Shown in pieces: positions 8,089-15,809 of a stretch of 64,000 bases of DNA. Location of the stretch: the NCBI GenBank assembly GCA_020632635.1, contig JACKFE010000007.1, positions 1-64,000 of the forward strand. The letters run 5' to 3'. The notes beneath the pieces are model-generated. The model did no database searches, was not told the DNA's origin, and saw nothing but the letters and a program-made list of their open reading frames with translations. A program made the translations under genes and the position numbers. Numbering within the stretch: the first letter of the stretch is position 1; each line of letters starts with the position of its first letter. The stretch is from Nitrospiraceae bacterium (lineage in GTDB: Bacteria > Nitrospirota > Nitrospiria > Nitrospirales > UBA8639).

Positions 8089-9975
8089 ATGAGTGAAAAT
8101 ATTGAAACCCTGCAACATGTCACCCGCGTTATTCCTCCTCCCCCTGATATCAAAGCCCATGCCCACATCAAAGATTATGAAGCCGCTTACAAGCAATCCA
8201 TTGAAGATCCTGAACGGTTTTGGGACGGCATTGCGAAGGAACTACATTGGTTTGCTCCCTGGAAAAAAGTATTGGACTGGCAATATCCTTGGGCTAAATG
8301 GTTTGTGGATGGTTCGTGCAACATCAGCTACAACTGCCTAGATCGTCACGTGCAAACTTGGCGAAAAAACAAAGTAGCCGTGATCTGGGTGGGTGAAGAA
8401 GGGCAGGAACGAGTTCTCACCTATGGCGAACTCTATCGTCAGGTAAATAAATGCGCCAATGCACTCAAAGGCCTGGGACTCAAAAAGGGGGATCGAGTCA
8501 CCATCTATCTTCCAAAGATCCCCGAGCAAATCGTGGCCATGTTGGCTTGTGCTCGCATTGGAGTCATTCATTCAGTGGTGTATTCCGGATTTAGTTCAGC
8601 GGCTCTGGCCACCCGCATTCATGATTGCGAAGCTCGTGTCGTCATCACTGCCGATGTGGGCTATGACCGCAGCAAAAAAATTCCACTCAAACCGGTTGTT
8701 GATGAGGCTGTCGCCAAATGTCCCACCGTTGAAAAAATTGTCGTGGTTCAACGAGAAAGAACTGGAACTCCTCTACAGACACCGAAGGAAATCGATTGGA
8801 ACGATTGGATTCAAAATCAATCTCCCAAATGCGAAGCCGAACATCTGGACTCAGAGACTCCCTTATACATTTTGTATACATCTGGCACGACCGGAAAACC
8901 TAAAGGGGTACTTCATGTTCATGGGGGATATATGGTGGGTACCTATATCACCACGAAATATGTCTTCGATCTCAAGGATGAAGATGTCTATTTTTGCGTC
9001 GCCGATCCTGGATGGGTCACTGGGCACAGCTATATCGTCTATGGTCCACTTCTCAACGGTGCCACCATCTTGACTGCTGAAGGAAAACCCGATTATCCCA
9101 ACCCCGGACGCTGGTGGGATCTGATTGAACGGTATGGTGTATCCATTTTCTATACCACTCCGACGGCCATCAGATTGCTCATGAAATTTGGGGAAGATTG
9201 GCCAAAAAAATACGATTTGTCTTCTCTGAGAATTTTAGGGTCGGTGGGCGAACCGATTAATCCGGAGGCCTGGGAATGGTTCCATCGCGTCACGGGCGGC
9301 ACCAAACCGATTATGGATACGTGGTGGCAAACCGAGACCGGCATGATCATGGTCTCTCCCCTTCCCTGCGTTCCACTCAAGCCGGGTTCTGCCACCCGTG
9401 GATTTTTAGGTATCGAAGCCGATGTAATGGATCGTGAGGGAAACTCCGTGGAACATGGCGGTGGATTTGCTGTCATCAAAAAACCTTGGCCATCCATGAT
9501 GCGAACGATTTACAAAGAACCCGATCGTTATCTCTTGTATTGGAATACGATTCCTGGTGTGTACACGGCTGGTGACGTGTGCCACAAGGATGAAGACGGC
9601 TACTTATGGTTTATGGGGCGAGCGGATGATGTGGTAAAAGTGGCTGGGAACCGTATCGGTACGGCTGAAGTCGAAAGCGCTCTCGTCAGCCATGAGGCTG
9701 TGGTGGAGGCCGCCGTCATTGGAAAACCTCATCCTACTGCAGGTGAACAAATCAAGGCCTTTGTAATTCTTAAGCAAGGACAACAGGACAGCCCTGATCT
9801 GATTCAAAGGCTACAGGACCATGTCCTTCAGGAATTAGGGAAAATCGCCGTTCCCCGGGAAATTGAAATTGTATCCTCTCTGCCCAAAACACGATCCGGC
9901 AAAATCATGCGCCGCGTGTTAAAAGCGAAGGAATTGGGCCAGGACCCCGGAGATATCTCCACACTGGAGGAATGA
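8089..9975 (+). CDS. acs: Acetyl-CoA synthetase (AMP-forming)
   Basis: Converts acetate, ATP and CoA to acetyl-CoA, AMP and PPi in the cytoplasm. The 628-aa length is right for the family. Motifs in order are the AMP-binding loop YTSGTTGKPKG, the aromatic PGWVTGHSYIVYGPL segment, WWQTETG, the hinge region GRADDVVKVAGNRIGTAEVE, and the C-terminal TRSGKIMRR containing the lysine that is acetylated in characterised Acs proteins. The ribosome-binding site AGAGGAGGC sits about 11 bases before the ATG. It lies downstream of ppa and is followed by a probable terminator. The enzyme may serve acetate assimilation; propionate activity cannot be excluded from sequence. Confidence 0.95.
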   Translation: MSENIETLQHVTRVIPPPPDIKAHAHIKDYEAAYKQSIEDPERFWDGIAKELHWFAPWKKVLDWQYPWAKWFVDGSCNISYNCLDRHVQTWRKNKVAVIWVGEEGQERVLTYGELYRQVNKCANALKGLGLKKGDRVTIYLPKIPEQIVAMLACARIGVIHSVVYSGFSSAALATRIHDCEARVVITADVGYDRSKKIPLKPVVDEAVAKCPTVEKIVVVQRERTGTPLQTPKEIDWNDWIQNQSPKCEAEHLDSETPLYILYTSGTTGKPKGVLHVHGGYMVGTYITTKYVFDLKDEDVYFCVADPGWVTGHSYIVYGPLLNGATILTAEGKPDYPNPGRWWDLIERYGVSIFYTTPTAIRLLMKFGEDWPKKYDLSSLRILGSVGEPINPEAWEWFHRVTGGTKPIMDTWWQTETGMIMVSPLPCVPLKPGSATRGFLGIEADVMDREGNSVEHGGGFAVIKKPWPSMMRTIYKEPDRYLLYWNTIPGVYTAGDVCHKDEDGYLWFMGRADDVVKVAGNRIGTAEVESALVSHEAVVEAAVIGKPHPTAGEQIKAFVILKQGQQDSPDLIQRLQDHVLQELGKIAVPREIEIVSSLPKTRSGKIMRRVLKAKELGQDPGDISTLEE

Positions 9976-10068
9976 ATTTTCAATTGGGCTTCATCTGGCT
10001 CTTCCTTCGCATGCCTCGCGCAGCCCCTGTAACGTTTCCGCCCGAAGGTTCCGAGAAGAAAAAGTTGT

Positions 10069-10096
10069 CCTCTAGAATATTCGAGGCTTTTCTTTT
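10069..10096 (+). terminator. Probable rho-independent terminator after acs
   Basis: CCTC (10069-10072) pairs with GAGG (10083-10086) around a small inner GA/TC pairing, and the hairpin is followed by CTTTTCTTTT. It lies about 95 bases after the acs stop. The stem is short and bulged, so strength is uncertain. Confidence 0.4.
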
Positions 10097-10113
10097 AAAA
10101 ACCGCCTTTAGGT

Positions 10114-10119
10114 TATAAT
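10114..10119 (+). promoter_or_regulatory. Perfect -10 box upstream of the first cupredoxin gene
   Basis: TATAAT at 10114-10119 lies about 45 bases before the cupredoxin start and just after the acs terminator. No good -35 element is seen at 17 bases upstream (T-rich sequence only), so an activator may be needed. Confidence 0.45.
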
Positions 10120-10162
10120 AAGAAAAGCAGGAAGGGAAAATATATCTTAAGAAGGGATGTTC

Positions 10163-10594
10163 GTGAACCAAATGAGTAGCGACTTTCAATATACAGAATT
10201 ACAGGGCGGGACTAAGTTTTCGTTTATTCAGGGTGTGATTTTTTTGCTGTTGACCTCCAGTTTATTTGTAATAAATCCGGTAGTCCTTGCAGGTCCGTCG
10301 ACTCTTCGTATTATTGTTAGCACATTTTCGCCTTATTATTCTCCTCAATTGGTCCAGATGAAGGTAGGCACTGCAGTCTCCTGGGAAAACCCGACCTCGG
10401 ATCTCCATTCGATTACTCACGATGGATGCAAGAGCGGTGAATTCTGTGCTTTTGATTCGGGTCCTCTCGGCCCCAATGGTACGTTCACGGTTCAACAGTT
10501 GGCACCGGGTTCTTATCCGTACTACTGCATCTTTCATCCTGTGATGCAAGGAACTCTGCTCGTAATCGAAACGGAGACTGCCAGTGAAACGTAA
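10163..10594 (+). CDS. Secreted plastocyanin-like cupredoxin
   Basis: An N-terminal hydrophobic segment (VIFLLLTSSLFVINPVVLAG) acts as signal peptide or anchor. The rest is a blue-copper fold: TAVSWENPTSDLHSITHDGC carries the first His ligand, and YPYYCIFHPVMQGTLLV carries the Cys-x2-His-x2-Met ligand loop. This is the type I copper pattern of small periplasmic electron carriers. The GTG at 10163 is preferred because GAAGGG (10151-10156) is spaced six bases from it; ATG 10157 directly abuts that site and ATG 10172 is farther. A convergent gene encodes a second cupredoxin-like protein. The electron-transfer partner is unknown. Confidence 0.85.
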   Translation: MNQMSSDFQYTELQGGTKFSFIQGVIFLLLTSSLFVINPVVLAGPSTLRIIVSTFSPYYSPQLVQMKVGTAVSWENPTSDLHSITHDGCKSGEFCAFDSGPLGPNGTFTVQQLAPGSYPYYCIFHPVMQGTLLVIETETASET

Positions 10595-10676
10595 TCAATA
10601 GATAGCCGTAACACGTATTCACTCCTTCCACCATCTAGTTTTTCATTAATCCAGGCGTTCATTCCATGAAAATAAA

Positions 10677-10708
10677 AAACGCGCCGTGATTGGAACCACC
10701 GCGCGTTT
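10677..10708. terminator. Bidirectional terminator between the two cupredoxin genes
   Basis: AAACGCGC (10677-10684) is the perfect complement of GCGCGTTT (10701-10708). GTG/CAC extend the inner stem after one mismatch, and an A-tract precedes the hairpin. It lies between two convergent genes and could serve both. Confidence 0.65.
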
Positions 10709-10765
10709 CTAGTCGTCGACTTAAGCAATCCTTCTCGTTTTACCCTACACGATTGGCAGCACGTA

Positions 10766-11221
10766 TTAGACCACTTGGATAATCAAGTTATTTAAATGTT
10801 CCATGCCGATGCAATCAATAATGCAATAAGCCCGATAGGTCTCACCCACATTGCCCGCTTGAAAGGTAATTGAAGACTGTCGACTCAACATCCAAATTTT
10901 CTCGGCTTCTTTGGTCCACCCTTCATTTCCTGTAATGGCCACTTGATGCGTATCCCCGTAGGCCAAACTAGTCATAGATTCATCAAAGACAAAGGTGATT
11001 CTCACAACCTGTCCCTTAGGAATTTTCAAGGTATTCTTCTGATCAAATAATTTCCCGCGTGTATCCGAAAACCCTTTTTGGTTCACCTTGATAGTAATGC
11101 CCACATCCACCAGATCGGGATTTTGGGGGGAGAACGCGAGTGCCAACGGGGTCAGAACAAGTGCGAGGCAAAATGTCAGTACTGTTGCATAGATCAGGCT
11201 GTTCCATATTCGACTCTTCAT
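10766..11221 (-). CDS. Exported cupredoxin-like protein with a two-Cys metal site
   Basis: The 151-aa protein has a Sec signal peptide (about residues 1-30, ending LALAFS) and a beta-rich domain. TLKIPKGQVVRITFVFDE and the final GETYRAYCIIDCIGMEHLNNLIIQVV are cupredoxin-like. Possible copper ligands are His in GDTHQVAI, the two cysteines in CIIDC, and the Met and His in GMEH. CxxxC with a following His recalls CuA sites, but CuA has C-x3-C-x3-H-x2-M and the spacing differs here. A good ribosome-binding site (AAGGAGAGAACG) precedes the ATG. It converges with the other cupredoxin gene. A periplasmic copper electron carrier is the best guess. Confidence 0.7.
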   Translation of the reverse strand: MKSRIWNSLIYATVLTFCLALVLTPLALAFSPQNPDLVDVGITIKVNQKGFSDTRGKLFDQKNTLKIPKGQVVRITFVFDESMTSLAYGDTHQVAITGNEGWTKEAEKIWMLSRQSSITFQAGNVGETYRAYCIIDCIGMEHLNNLIIQVV

Positions 11222-11320
11222 CGTTCTCTCCTTGCTCTGATATTCGTTTAGGTAATACTACGTCGATTTGCCGAAATACTCATGGTGGGCCGAGAATACG
11301 ATTTGCTCAACGGGAATCCG

Positions 11321-11590
11321 TTAGCCAATGACATTGCTCCCGATCAGACTTAAGGCCTCCCGATGCTTGGCAATTTCCTGTTCGTGGATGTTTTTAGCTT
11401 CAGGCATATGCGTGCAACCCTGAGCGCACATCGGCACCCCGTGGGTTTGAGCGAATTCGGAGCATCTTGTGACTTCCACTCCTCCATGGTTGGCTCCACG
11501 AAATACATTTACTTCAAAATTTACTTCACACGGCTTTTTCAGAATTGGGCAATCTAACGTAATCACGGCTTGAGGCACATTGCTTTTCAT
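11321..11590 (-). CDS. Small Cys-rich hypothetical protein
   Basis: This 89-aa cytoplasmic protein has CPILKKPC near the N-terminus and TRCSEF...VPMCAQGCTHMPEA in the middle, five cysteines and several His that could bind a metal or an iron-sulfur centre. No signal peptide is seen. It lies about 100 bases upstream of the second cupredoxin gene on the same strand, so the two may be co-transcribed. AAAGGA lies about 13 bases before the ATG, a weak site. I do not recognise the family. Confidence 0.6.
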   Translation of the reverse strand: MKSNVPQAVITLDCPILKKPCEVNFEVNVFRGANHGGVEVTRCSEFAQTHGVPMCAQGCTHMPEAKNIHEQEIAKHREALSLIGSNVIG

Positions 11591-11993
11591 GGCTTCAACG
11601 GTATCCTTTTTGAAAAATGTGATTAATGATAAGACGACAAGGCTTGCGTATCACAACAACATGTATATCTTGGGGAAATGGTCTGATATGTTTTTCACAC
11701 TTCGTAGTGGAATCCAAATAAATTTGCATCATTACTTCCATCATCAGTCTCATCTTGAACCAGAGATCCGACTACAACGCTTTGCGGAAGATTTGCTCGA
11801 CCCAGAGAAGCATGGGTTCAAAGCGGGTCCGTACAAGACGATAGGTTGCGCTAGACGAGTATCGGAATTGTGTAGGAATACTTGAATATGGGCCAAACGC
11901 CCTATAACGAGAGGAATTTTAAGCCGAGATTTCTGGCACTACCTTAATGGATGGCGGGAGTAATCCGACAAGAGGATATGAGGAATTCATAAC
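11591..11993. other. Gene-poor stretch
   Basis: About 400 bases between the Cys-rich gene and a doubtful plus-strand ORF. An open frame at 11580-11885 has no ribosome-binding site and random-looking composition. I see no RNA gene, repeat or clear promoter here. Confidence 0.5.
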
Positions 11994-12332
11994 ATGCCCA
12001 TAAGTTTCAGAGATGGTAATCCGCGGAACCAATCAATGAGCTATCGACACCACCGAAAGTTGGGCTTGCCCCATACGTTTTCACAAATAGACGAATGCAT
12101 TTATTGTCCATTGAACAAACCAATTGCCTGGCCAATTATTATAATTCTATTTGTCTTCAGTCCCTTTATTTTTTCACATCCAACATTGCCCCATTCTCCA
12201 ACCATTCACATTGAGGTTCCCTCGACTAAACCACCCGTCTTTTTCAATCAGGAAGAAACCCCAACCCAGTCATCTGAGGACGGTTCCGATCATGACCACA
12301 TCAGCAACGAGGCTGTCCGAATAGATCAATAA
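11994..12332 (+). CDS. Doubtful small membrane protein, 112 aa
   Basis: The ATG is preceded by GAGGAA with 9-base spacing. The product has one hydrophobic segment (WPIIIILFVFSPFIFS, about residues 43-58) and a polar Pro/Ser/Asp-rich tail. A CIYC pair precedes the segment. Nothing resembles a known family. Its isolation and biased composition make it uncertain; the ribosome-binding site and membrane segment are the only support. Confidence 0.35.
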   Translation: MPISFRDGNPRNQSMSYRHHRKLGLPHTFSQIDECIYCPLNKPIAWPIIIILFVFSPFIFSHPTLPHSPTIHIEVPSTKPPVFFNQEETPTQSSEDGSDHDHISNEAVRIDQ

Positions 12333-12423
12333 CCTTGGGAAGGCACCAATGGGAATCTAGTAAAACCGATTCCGACGAATCACGGAGGAATGGGTTGAAA
12401 AGGAAAAATAATGTCGTGGTGAG

Positions 12424-13302
12424 TTAATTCAGGCCAATAAATTCGATTGTGTGCATGTCTTCACTCGAGAGTGGGTTGAGAGTGAACACGGTCAGATCGT
12501 CCTTCATGTGCTGCTCACTTGTGGTTCCCGTTATTGGTAACATTCCAATTTGTGCCGCAAAGCGAAAAATAACCTGCAGTGGGTTTGCGCCAATCCTCTT
12601 CGCAATATCCCAAATAGCTGGTTCCTGCAAAACCACTTGATTGGCCGTGAGCAGAGAGAACCCTTGATAGATAATCCCTTCTTGCTGACAGATTCTCCGA
12701 ACCATTTGATCCCATCCCCTCACAGCATAGCAACGATTCTGGACTACCATTGGTTTGACAGATGCTTTTTCACACAGCTCCTGCAATTGAGCGGCTTGCA
12801 CATTACTGATGCCGATCATTGTTGTTTGCCCTGCCCGATAGATTTCCTCCATAGCCGCCCAAACTTCCCAATCAGATTGCCCCAAACCCCATCGGGAATA
12901 AGGGCCATGAAGCACGTAGGAATCCATATAATCAGTATGCAAATGTTGCAGAGAACTTTCAAAGGACTGACGCACTTGTGTTGTCAACGCAGCCGTTGGA
13001 TCATAAGGGGTGCGATGGTCTTGTCCGGAAAGAGGGGTGAATTTGGTTTGGAGAAATAGAGCTTTTCGGGTAACCCCTTGTTTCTCCAAGGACAACAATG
13101 CCTCGCCAACCAGCGCCTCTTGATAGTGAATAAGTTGATTGGCCGTATCAATGGCTTGAAATCCGGATTTTACCGCTAATTCCACTAATCGGACAGTGGC
13201 GTCTTTTTTCCATGCTGTCCCATACATGATCCACGGAATCGAGATCCCGTTATAGGTCGTCACTGTTGGCAGCCCTGCACTAGAGTCCCTCTGATTGTCC
13301 AT
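12424..13302 (-). CDS. Aldo/keto reductase
   Basis: A 292-aa NAD(P)H-dependent oxidoreductase of the aldo/keto reductase TIM-barrel fold. Catalytic residues appear in IDTANQLIHY (Asp and Tyr), LFLQTKF (Lys) and DSYVLHGPY (His). GISNVQAAQLQEL and ITGTTSEQHMKDDL are the usual later blocks, the latter at the cofactor phosphate site. The spacing DTANxxxHY is the variant of a subgroup. The frame is open to 13440, but the ATG at 13302 fits the domain start and overlaps the TAA of the preceding 60-aa gene as TAATG, implying translational coupling. The substrate is unknown. It is the last gene of the MFS-ribE run. Confidence 0.88.
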   Translation of the reverse strand: MDNQRDSSAGLPTVTTYNGISIPWIMYGTAWKKDATVRLVELAVKSGFQAIDTANQLIHYQEALVGEALLSLEKQGVTRKALFLQTKFTPLSGQDHRTPYDPTAALTTQVRQSFESSLQHLHTDYMDSYVLHGPYSRWGLGQSDWEVWAAMEEIYRAGQTTMIGISNVQAAQLQELCEKASVKPMVVQNRCYAVRGWDQMVRRICQQEGIIYQGFSLLTANQVVLQEPAIWDIAKRIGANPLQVIFRFAAQIGMLPITGTTSEQHMKDDLTVFTLNPLSSEDMHTIEFIGLN

Positions 13303-13484
13303 TAGTTCGGTCCTCGTGCGCGAGTGATGCCTTCGCATCCGCCATACCATGTACAAAGAAATTCGTATAGCTGAACAATGCTCCAGAGGACAACAGGGAT
13401 GACCACAATTAGCAGAACCACAGTTCCAAACAAATGCCATAAAGGATGTTTTCGTGGATTCAACCGAGTGGTGTTTTCAGACAT
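13302..13484 (-). CDS. 60-aa single-pass membrane protein
   Basis: The peptide has a basic N-terminus (TTRLNPRKHP) and one long hydrophobic segment (LFGTVVLLIVVIPVVLWSIVQLYEFL, about residues 18-43). A short tail with two Cys follows. Its TAA overlaps the ATG of the aldo/keto reductase by one base, and it starts 11 bases after riboflavin synthase. The position inside a tight operon supports a real gene. Function unknown. Confidence 0.65.
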   Translation of the reverse strand: MSENTTRLNPRKHPLWHLFGTVVLLIVVIPVVLWSIVQLYEFLCTWYGGCEGITRARGPN

Positions 13485-13495
13485 AATGCAATAGC

Positions 13496-14152
13496 TTATA
13501 TAAGTCCATGTTTACGAAGATAGTCCTGGTCAATTACAGGGGCAGATTTGGCCGGTACGGCCCCGTTGGCCTGAAGAAGTCGTTCAACATACTTTCCAAT
13601 CAGATCGGACTCCAGATTGACCACATCTCCCACTTGCTTGAGGCCTAACGTCGTCACTGTGGCAGTATGGGGAATAATAGCTACTTCAAATGAATGGGGT
13701 TTGACGGCATTGATGGTTAGGCTAATGCCATCAACCGTTATGGATCCCTTAGGCACACAATAACGCATAACATTTTCGGGCGCTTCAAATTGCATGAGAA
13801 TCGCATTTCCTTGAGATTCCCGAGTGCGTAGGGTCCCAATTCCATCGACATGGCCTGTAACCAAATGGCCTCCCATACGAGCATTTAACCGAACTGCCCG
13901 CTCCAAATTCACCGGCATTCCAATAGAAGCGGCTCCCAGTGTGGTGCAATTCAATGTTTCTGTTGAGACATCAATCACAAATCCAGATTCAGCCTGTTCC
14001 GTAATGGTCAAGCAGGTTCCTGACACACTGATGCTGTCACCGATATGAGCATCTTCCATAATCCGGGTGGCGAGAATGGAGACTTTGGCTCCTGCAAAGC
14101 CGCGATCAATAGCCTGAATAGCTCCCATTTCTTCAACTATTCCACTAAACAT
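13496..14152 (-). CDS. ribE: Riboflavin synthase alpha chain
   Basis: Catalyses dismutation of two 6,7-dimethyl-8-ribityllumazines to riboflavin and a pyrimidinedione. The family hallmark MFSGIVEEMG opens the protein, and two homologous lumazine-binding halves follow. The first contains SGTCLTI and the second contains GHLVTGHVDGIG and DGISLTINAV. At 218 aa the length is normal. Other rib genes are not in the window. It sits in an unusual run between two tiny membrane proteins, with an MFS transporter upstream and an aldo/keto reductase downstream. E. coli calls this gene ribC (older ribE). Confidence 0.95.
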   Translation of the reverse strand: MFSGIVEEMGAIQAIDRGFAGAKVSILATRIMEDAHIGDSISVSGTCLTITEQAESGFVIDVSTETLNCTTLGAASIGMPVNLERAVRLNARMGGHLVTGHVDGIGTLRTRESQGNAILMQFEAPENVMRYCVPKGSITVDGISLTINAVKPHSFEVAIIPHTATVTTLGLKQVGDVVNLESDLIGKYVERLLQANGAVPAKSAPVIDQDYLRKHGLI

Positions 14153-14179
14153 GGCAAGGATATTCCTCCAGCTTCAAAA

Positions 14180-14314
14180 TTATTTGGGGCCCTTGTCTTC
14201 CTTTGGAAAAAACGTATTCTTGACCACATAGACAAACACGATAACTAATACCACCACACCCATTGCGGCCAAAGCCGCCACGACAACATCACTTGTTTCC
14301 ATGGCTTCTTTCAT
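14180..14314 (-). CDS. 44-aa single-pass membrane peptide
   Basis: Reading the minus strand from ATG 14314 gives MKEAMETSDVVVAALAAMGV, continuing as a hydrophobic helix to about residue 31 and ending in a basic NTFFPKEDKGPK tail. GAAAGGATT lies 7-8 bases upstream of the ATG. It fills the gap between the MFS gene (24 bases upstream) and riboflavin synthase (27 bases downstream), all on the same strand. Composition and site argue for a real small gene of unknown role. Confidence 0.6.
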   Translation of the reverse strand: MKEAMETSDVVVAALAAMGVVVLVIVFVYVVKNTFFPKEDKGPK

Positions 14315-14338
14315 CACAGACAATCCTTTCGGAGTCCA

Positions 14339-15526
14339 TTATACCAAGTCGCGGTTTTTTAACCCTATCATGGTTATCCCAAAATACCCCGCAGTAAGCA
14401 ACAGCCCCAGACCAATGATCAAAAATCCACCCCCATAGCCCAAAGCCTCAATGAACACTCCAGCCAAAAGTGGACCTCCCGCATGTCCCATATCCATAAT
14501 AGTCCCTCGCAAGCCCATACCGGCCCCTAATCTTTTGCCCTGAGAGCTATCGGCCACTAATGCCGTCGTGGAAGAAGTCACCACAGCTTCCCCGAATCCA
14601 AAAGCTCCGGATAGGACACACAATCCGGGATACCAAGAAAGCTGAGGAATGATCATAAGCATAAGCCCGCACAAACATAATCCCCCAACAATGAGGGGTT
14701 GGCGAGCGCTTCGATCCGACACGCGGCCCATCATCGGTTTCGAGAGAAAAGAGGTAAGAGCCTGTACCCCAAATAATAGTCCAATTTCAGCAGGGTTCAG
14801 CCCAATAACTAATCCATAAAGAGGTAGAAATGCCATAAGGGTTCCATTGCCTGCCATCTTGGCTGCTTCGACAAGACTCGTGAGGCGAATTGGAGCAATC
14901 GCCCACACCCGACTCAGGCCTTCCCGCATCTCCTTCCACAATTGAGGGGTTGATGGACCAGTGCGAACGGGCACCATATTCTCTTGAGAAAACCGACAAA
15001 AAAAGATCAGAGCTACCATTCCCACGAATCCGGCAAGAAGAAAGGTCGGTGTATACCCAAACGAATAGACTGTCACCCCTCCGATCATAGGTCCAAGCAA
15101 CCCACCTCCTTGTGCGGCTGAGGTGTACCACCCAAAAGCTTCCCCTCGCCTCTCAGCAAACCATTCTCCGACAATCGCCAAGGCAATCGGGGTATACATG
15201 GCTGTGGCTAACCCATGAATCAAGCGAATGATACCTAAGGCCGTGAGGTTGTCCATCAATGGATAAAAAAAAGGGGGCAGCGCAAAGGCTAATATCCCAC
15301 CCAGCAAGAGTCGCCGACGATTCAGGATATCAGAGAGTAAGCCAATCGGTAATTTCAACAATACCCCGGTCACCGTCGACAAAGAAATGAGCAAGCCGAC
15401 AAGGCTGGGACCGGCCCCAAGGGATTCTGCAAATAATGCTAAAGCCGGTCGACGGACCATGTCATAACTGACAAAGCAGCAAAATGCCGCCAGGCACAAA
15501 AAGACAAAGGCACGAGTATAGATCAT
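14339..15526 (-). CDS. Major facilitator superfamily transporter
   Basis: A 395-aa protein with about 12 membrane helices. The MFS motif A region is visible as LPIGLLSDILNRRRLLLGG (cytoplasmic loop 2-3), with a second-half counterpart SKPMMGRVSDRSARQPLIVGG. These loops place it among drug/metabolite:H+ antiporter-like MFS proteins. Substrate cannot be read from the sequence. It heads the minus-strand run leading to ribE, so export or import of a flavin-related compound is possible but only inferred. It diverges from the ClC gene across 283 bases. Confidence 0.88.
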   Translation of the reverse strand: MIYTRAFVFLCLAAFCCFVSYDMVRRPALALFAESLGAGPSLVGLLISLSTVTGVLLKLPIGLLSDILNRRRLLLGGILAFALPPFFYPLMDNLTALGIIRLIHGLATAMYTPIALAIVGEWFAERRGEAFGWYTSAAQGGGLLGPMIGGVTVYSFGYTPTFLLAGFVGMVALIFFCRFSQENMVPVRTGPSTPQLWKEMREGLSRVWAIAPIRLTSLVEAAKMAGNGTLMAFLPLYGLVIGLNPAEIGLLFGVQALTSFLSKPMMGRVSDRSARQPLIVGGLCLCGLMLMIIPQLSWYPGLCVLSGAFGFGEAVVTSSTTALVADSSQGKRLGAGMGLRGTIMDMGHAGGPLLAGVFIEALGYGGGFLIIGLGLLLTAGYFGITMIGLKNRDLV

Positions 15527-15809
15527 GATATGAACCGGCTATGAGAAAGTTAGGAGAGAAAAATTAAAGGCGAAAATCGGGAAGGCTTGTCTTCCGCTGC
15601 CCAACCACATGACCGTCGCCAACCTATCAACGAGCAGCCTTCCTGTCAACGGAAATAGCGTTATTTCTCATCAGTGATTCTTATCGGAACACTCGTCATG
15701 CAGAACCTTATTGTTCAGATATTAGGTTCGTGGACGCAGGCAGGCAGTATGTTATCGTATAGCCCATACAGTTTTTTCGGATTTATTCATTTTACTCATT
15801 GAGTGTTCG

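Noticed and set aside
11815..11835. GGGTTCAAAGCGGG resembling a tRNA T-loop
   Set aside because: The flanks do not pair as a T-stem, and no acceptor or anticodon arm can be drawn around it.
11580..11885. A 101-aa plus-strand ORF overlapping the Cys-rich gene start
   Set aside because: No ribosome-binding site, no domain, and a composition like noncoding DNA.
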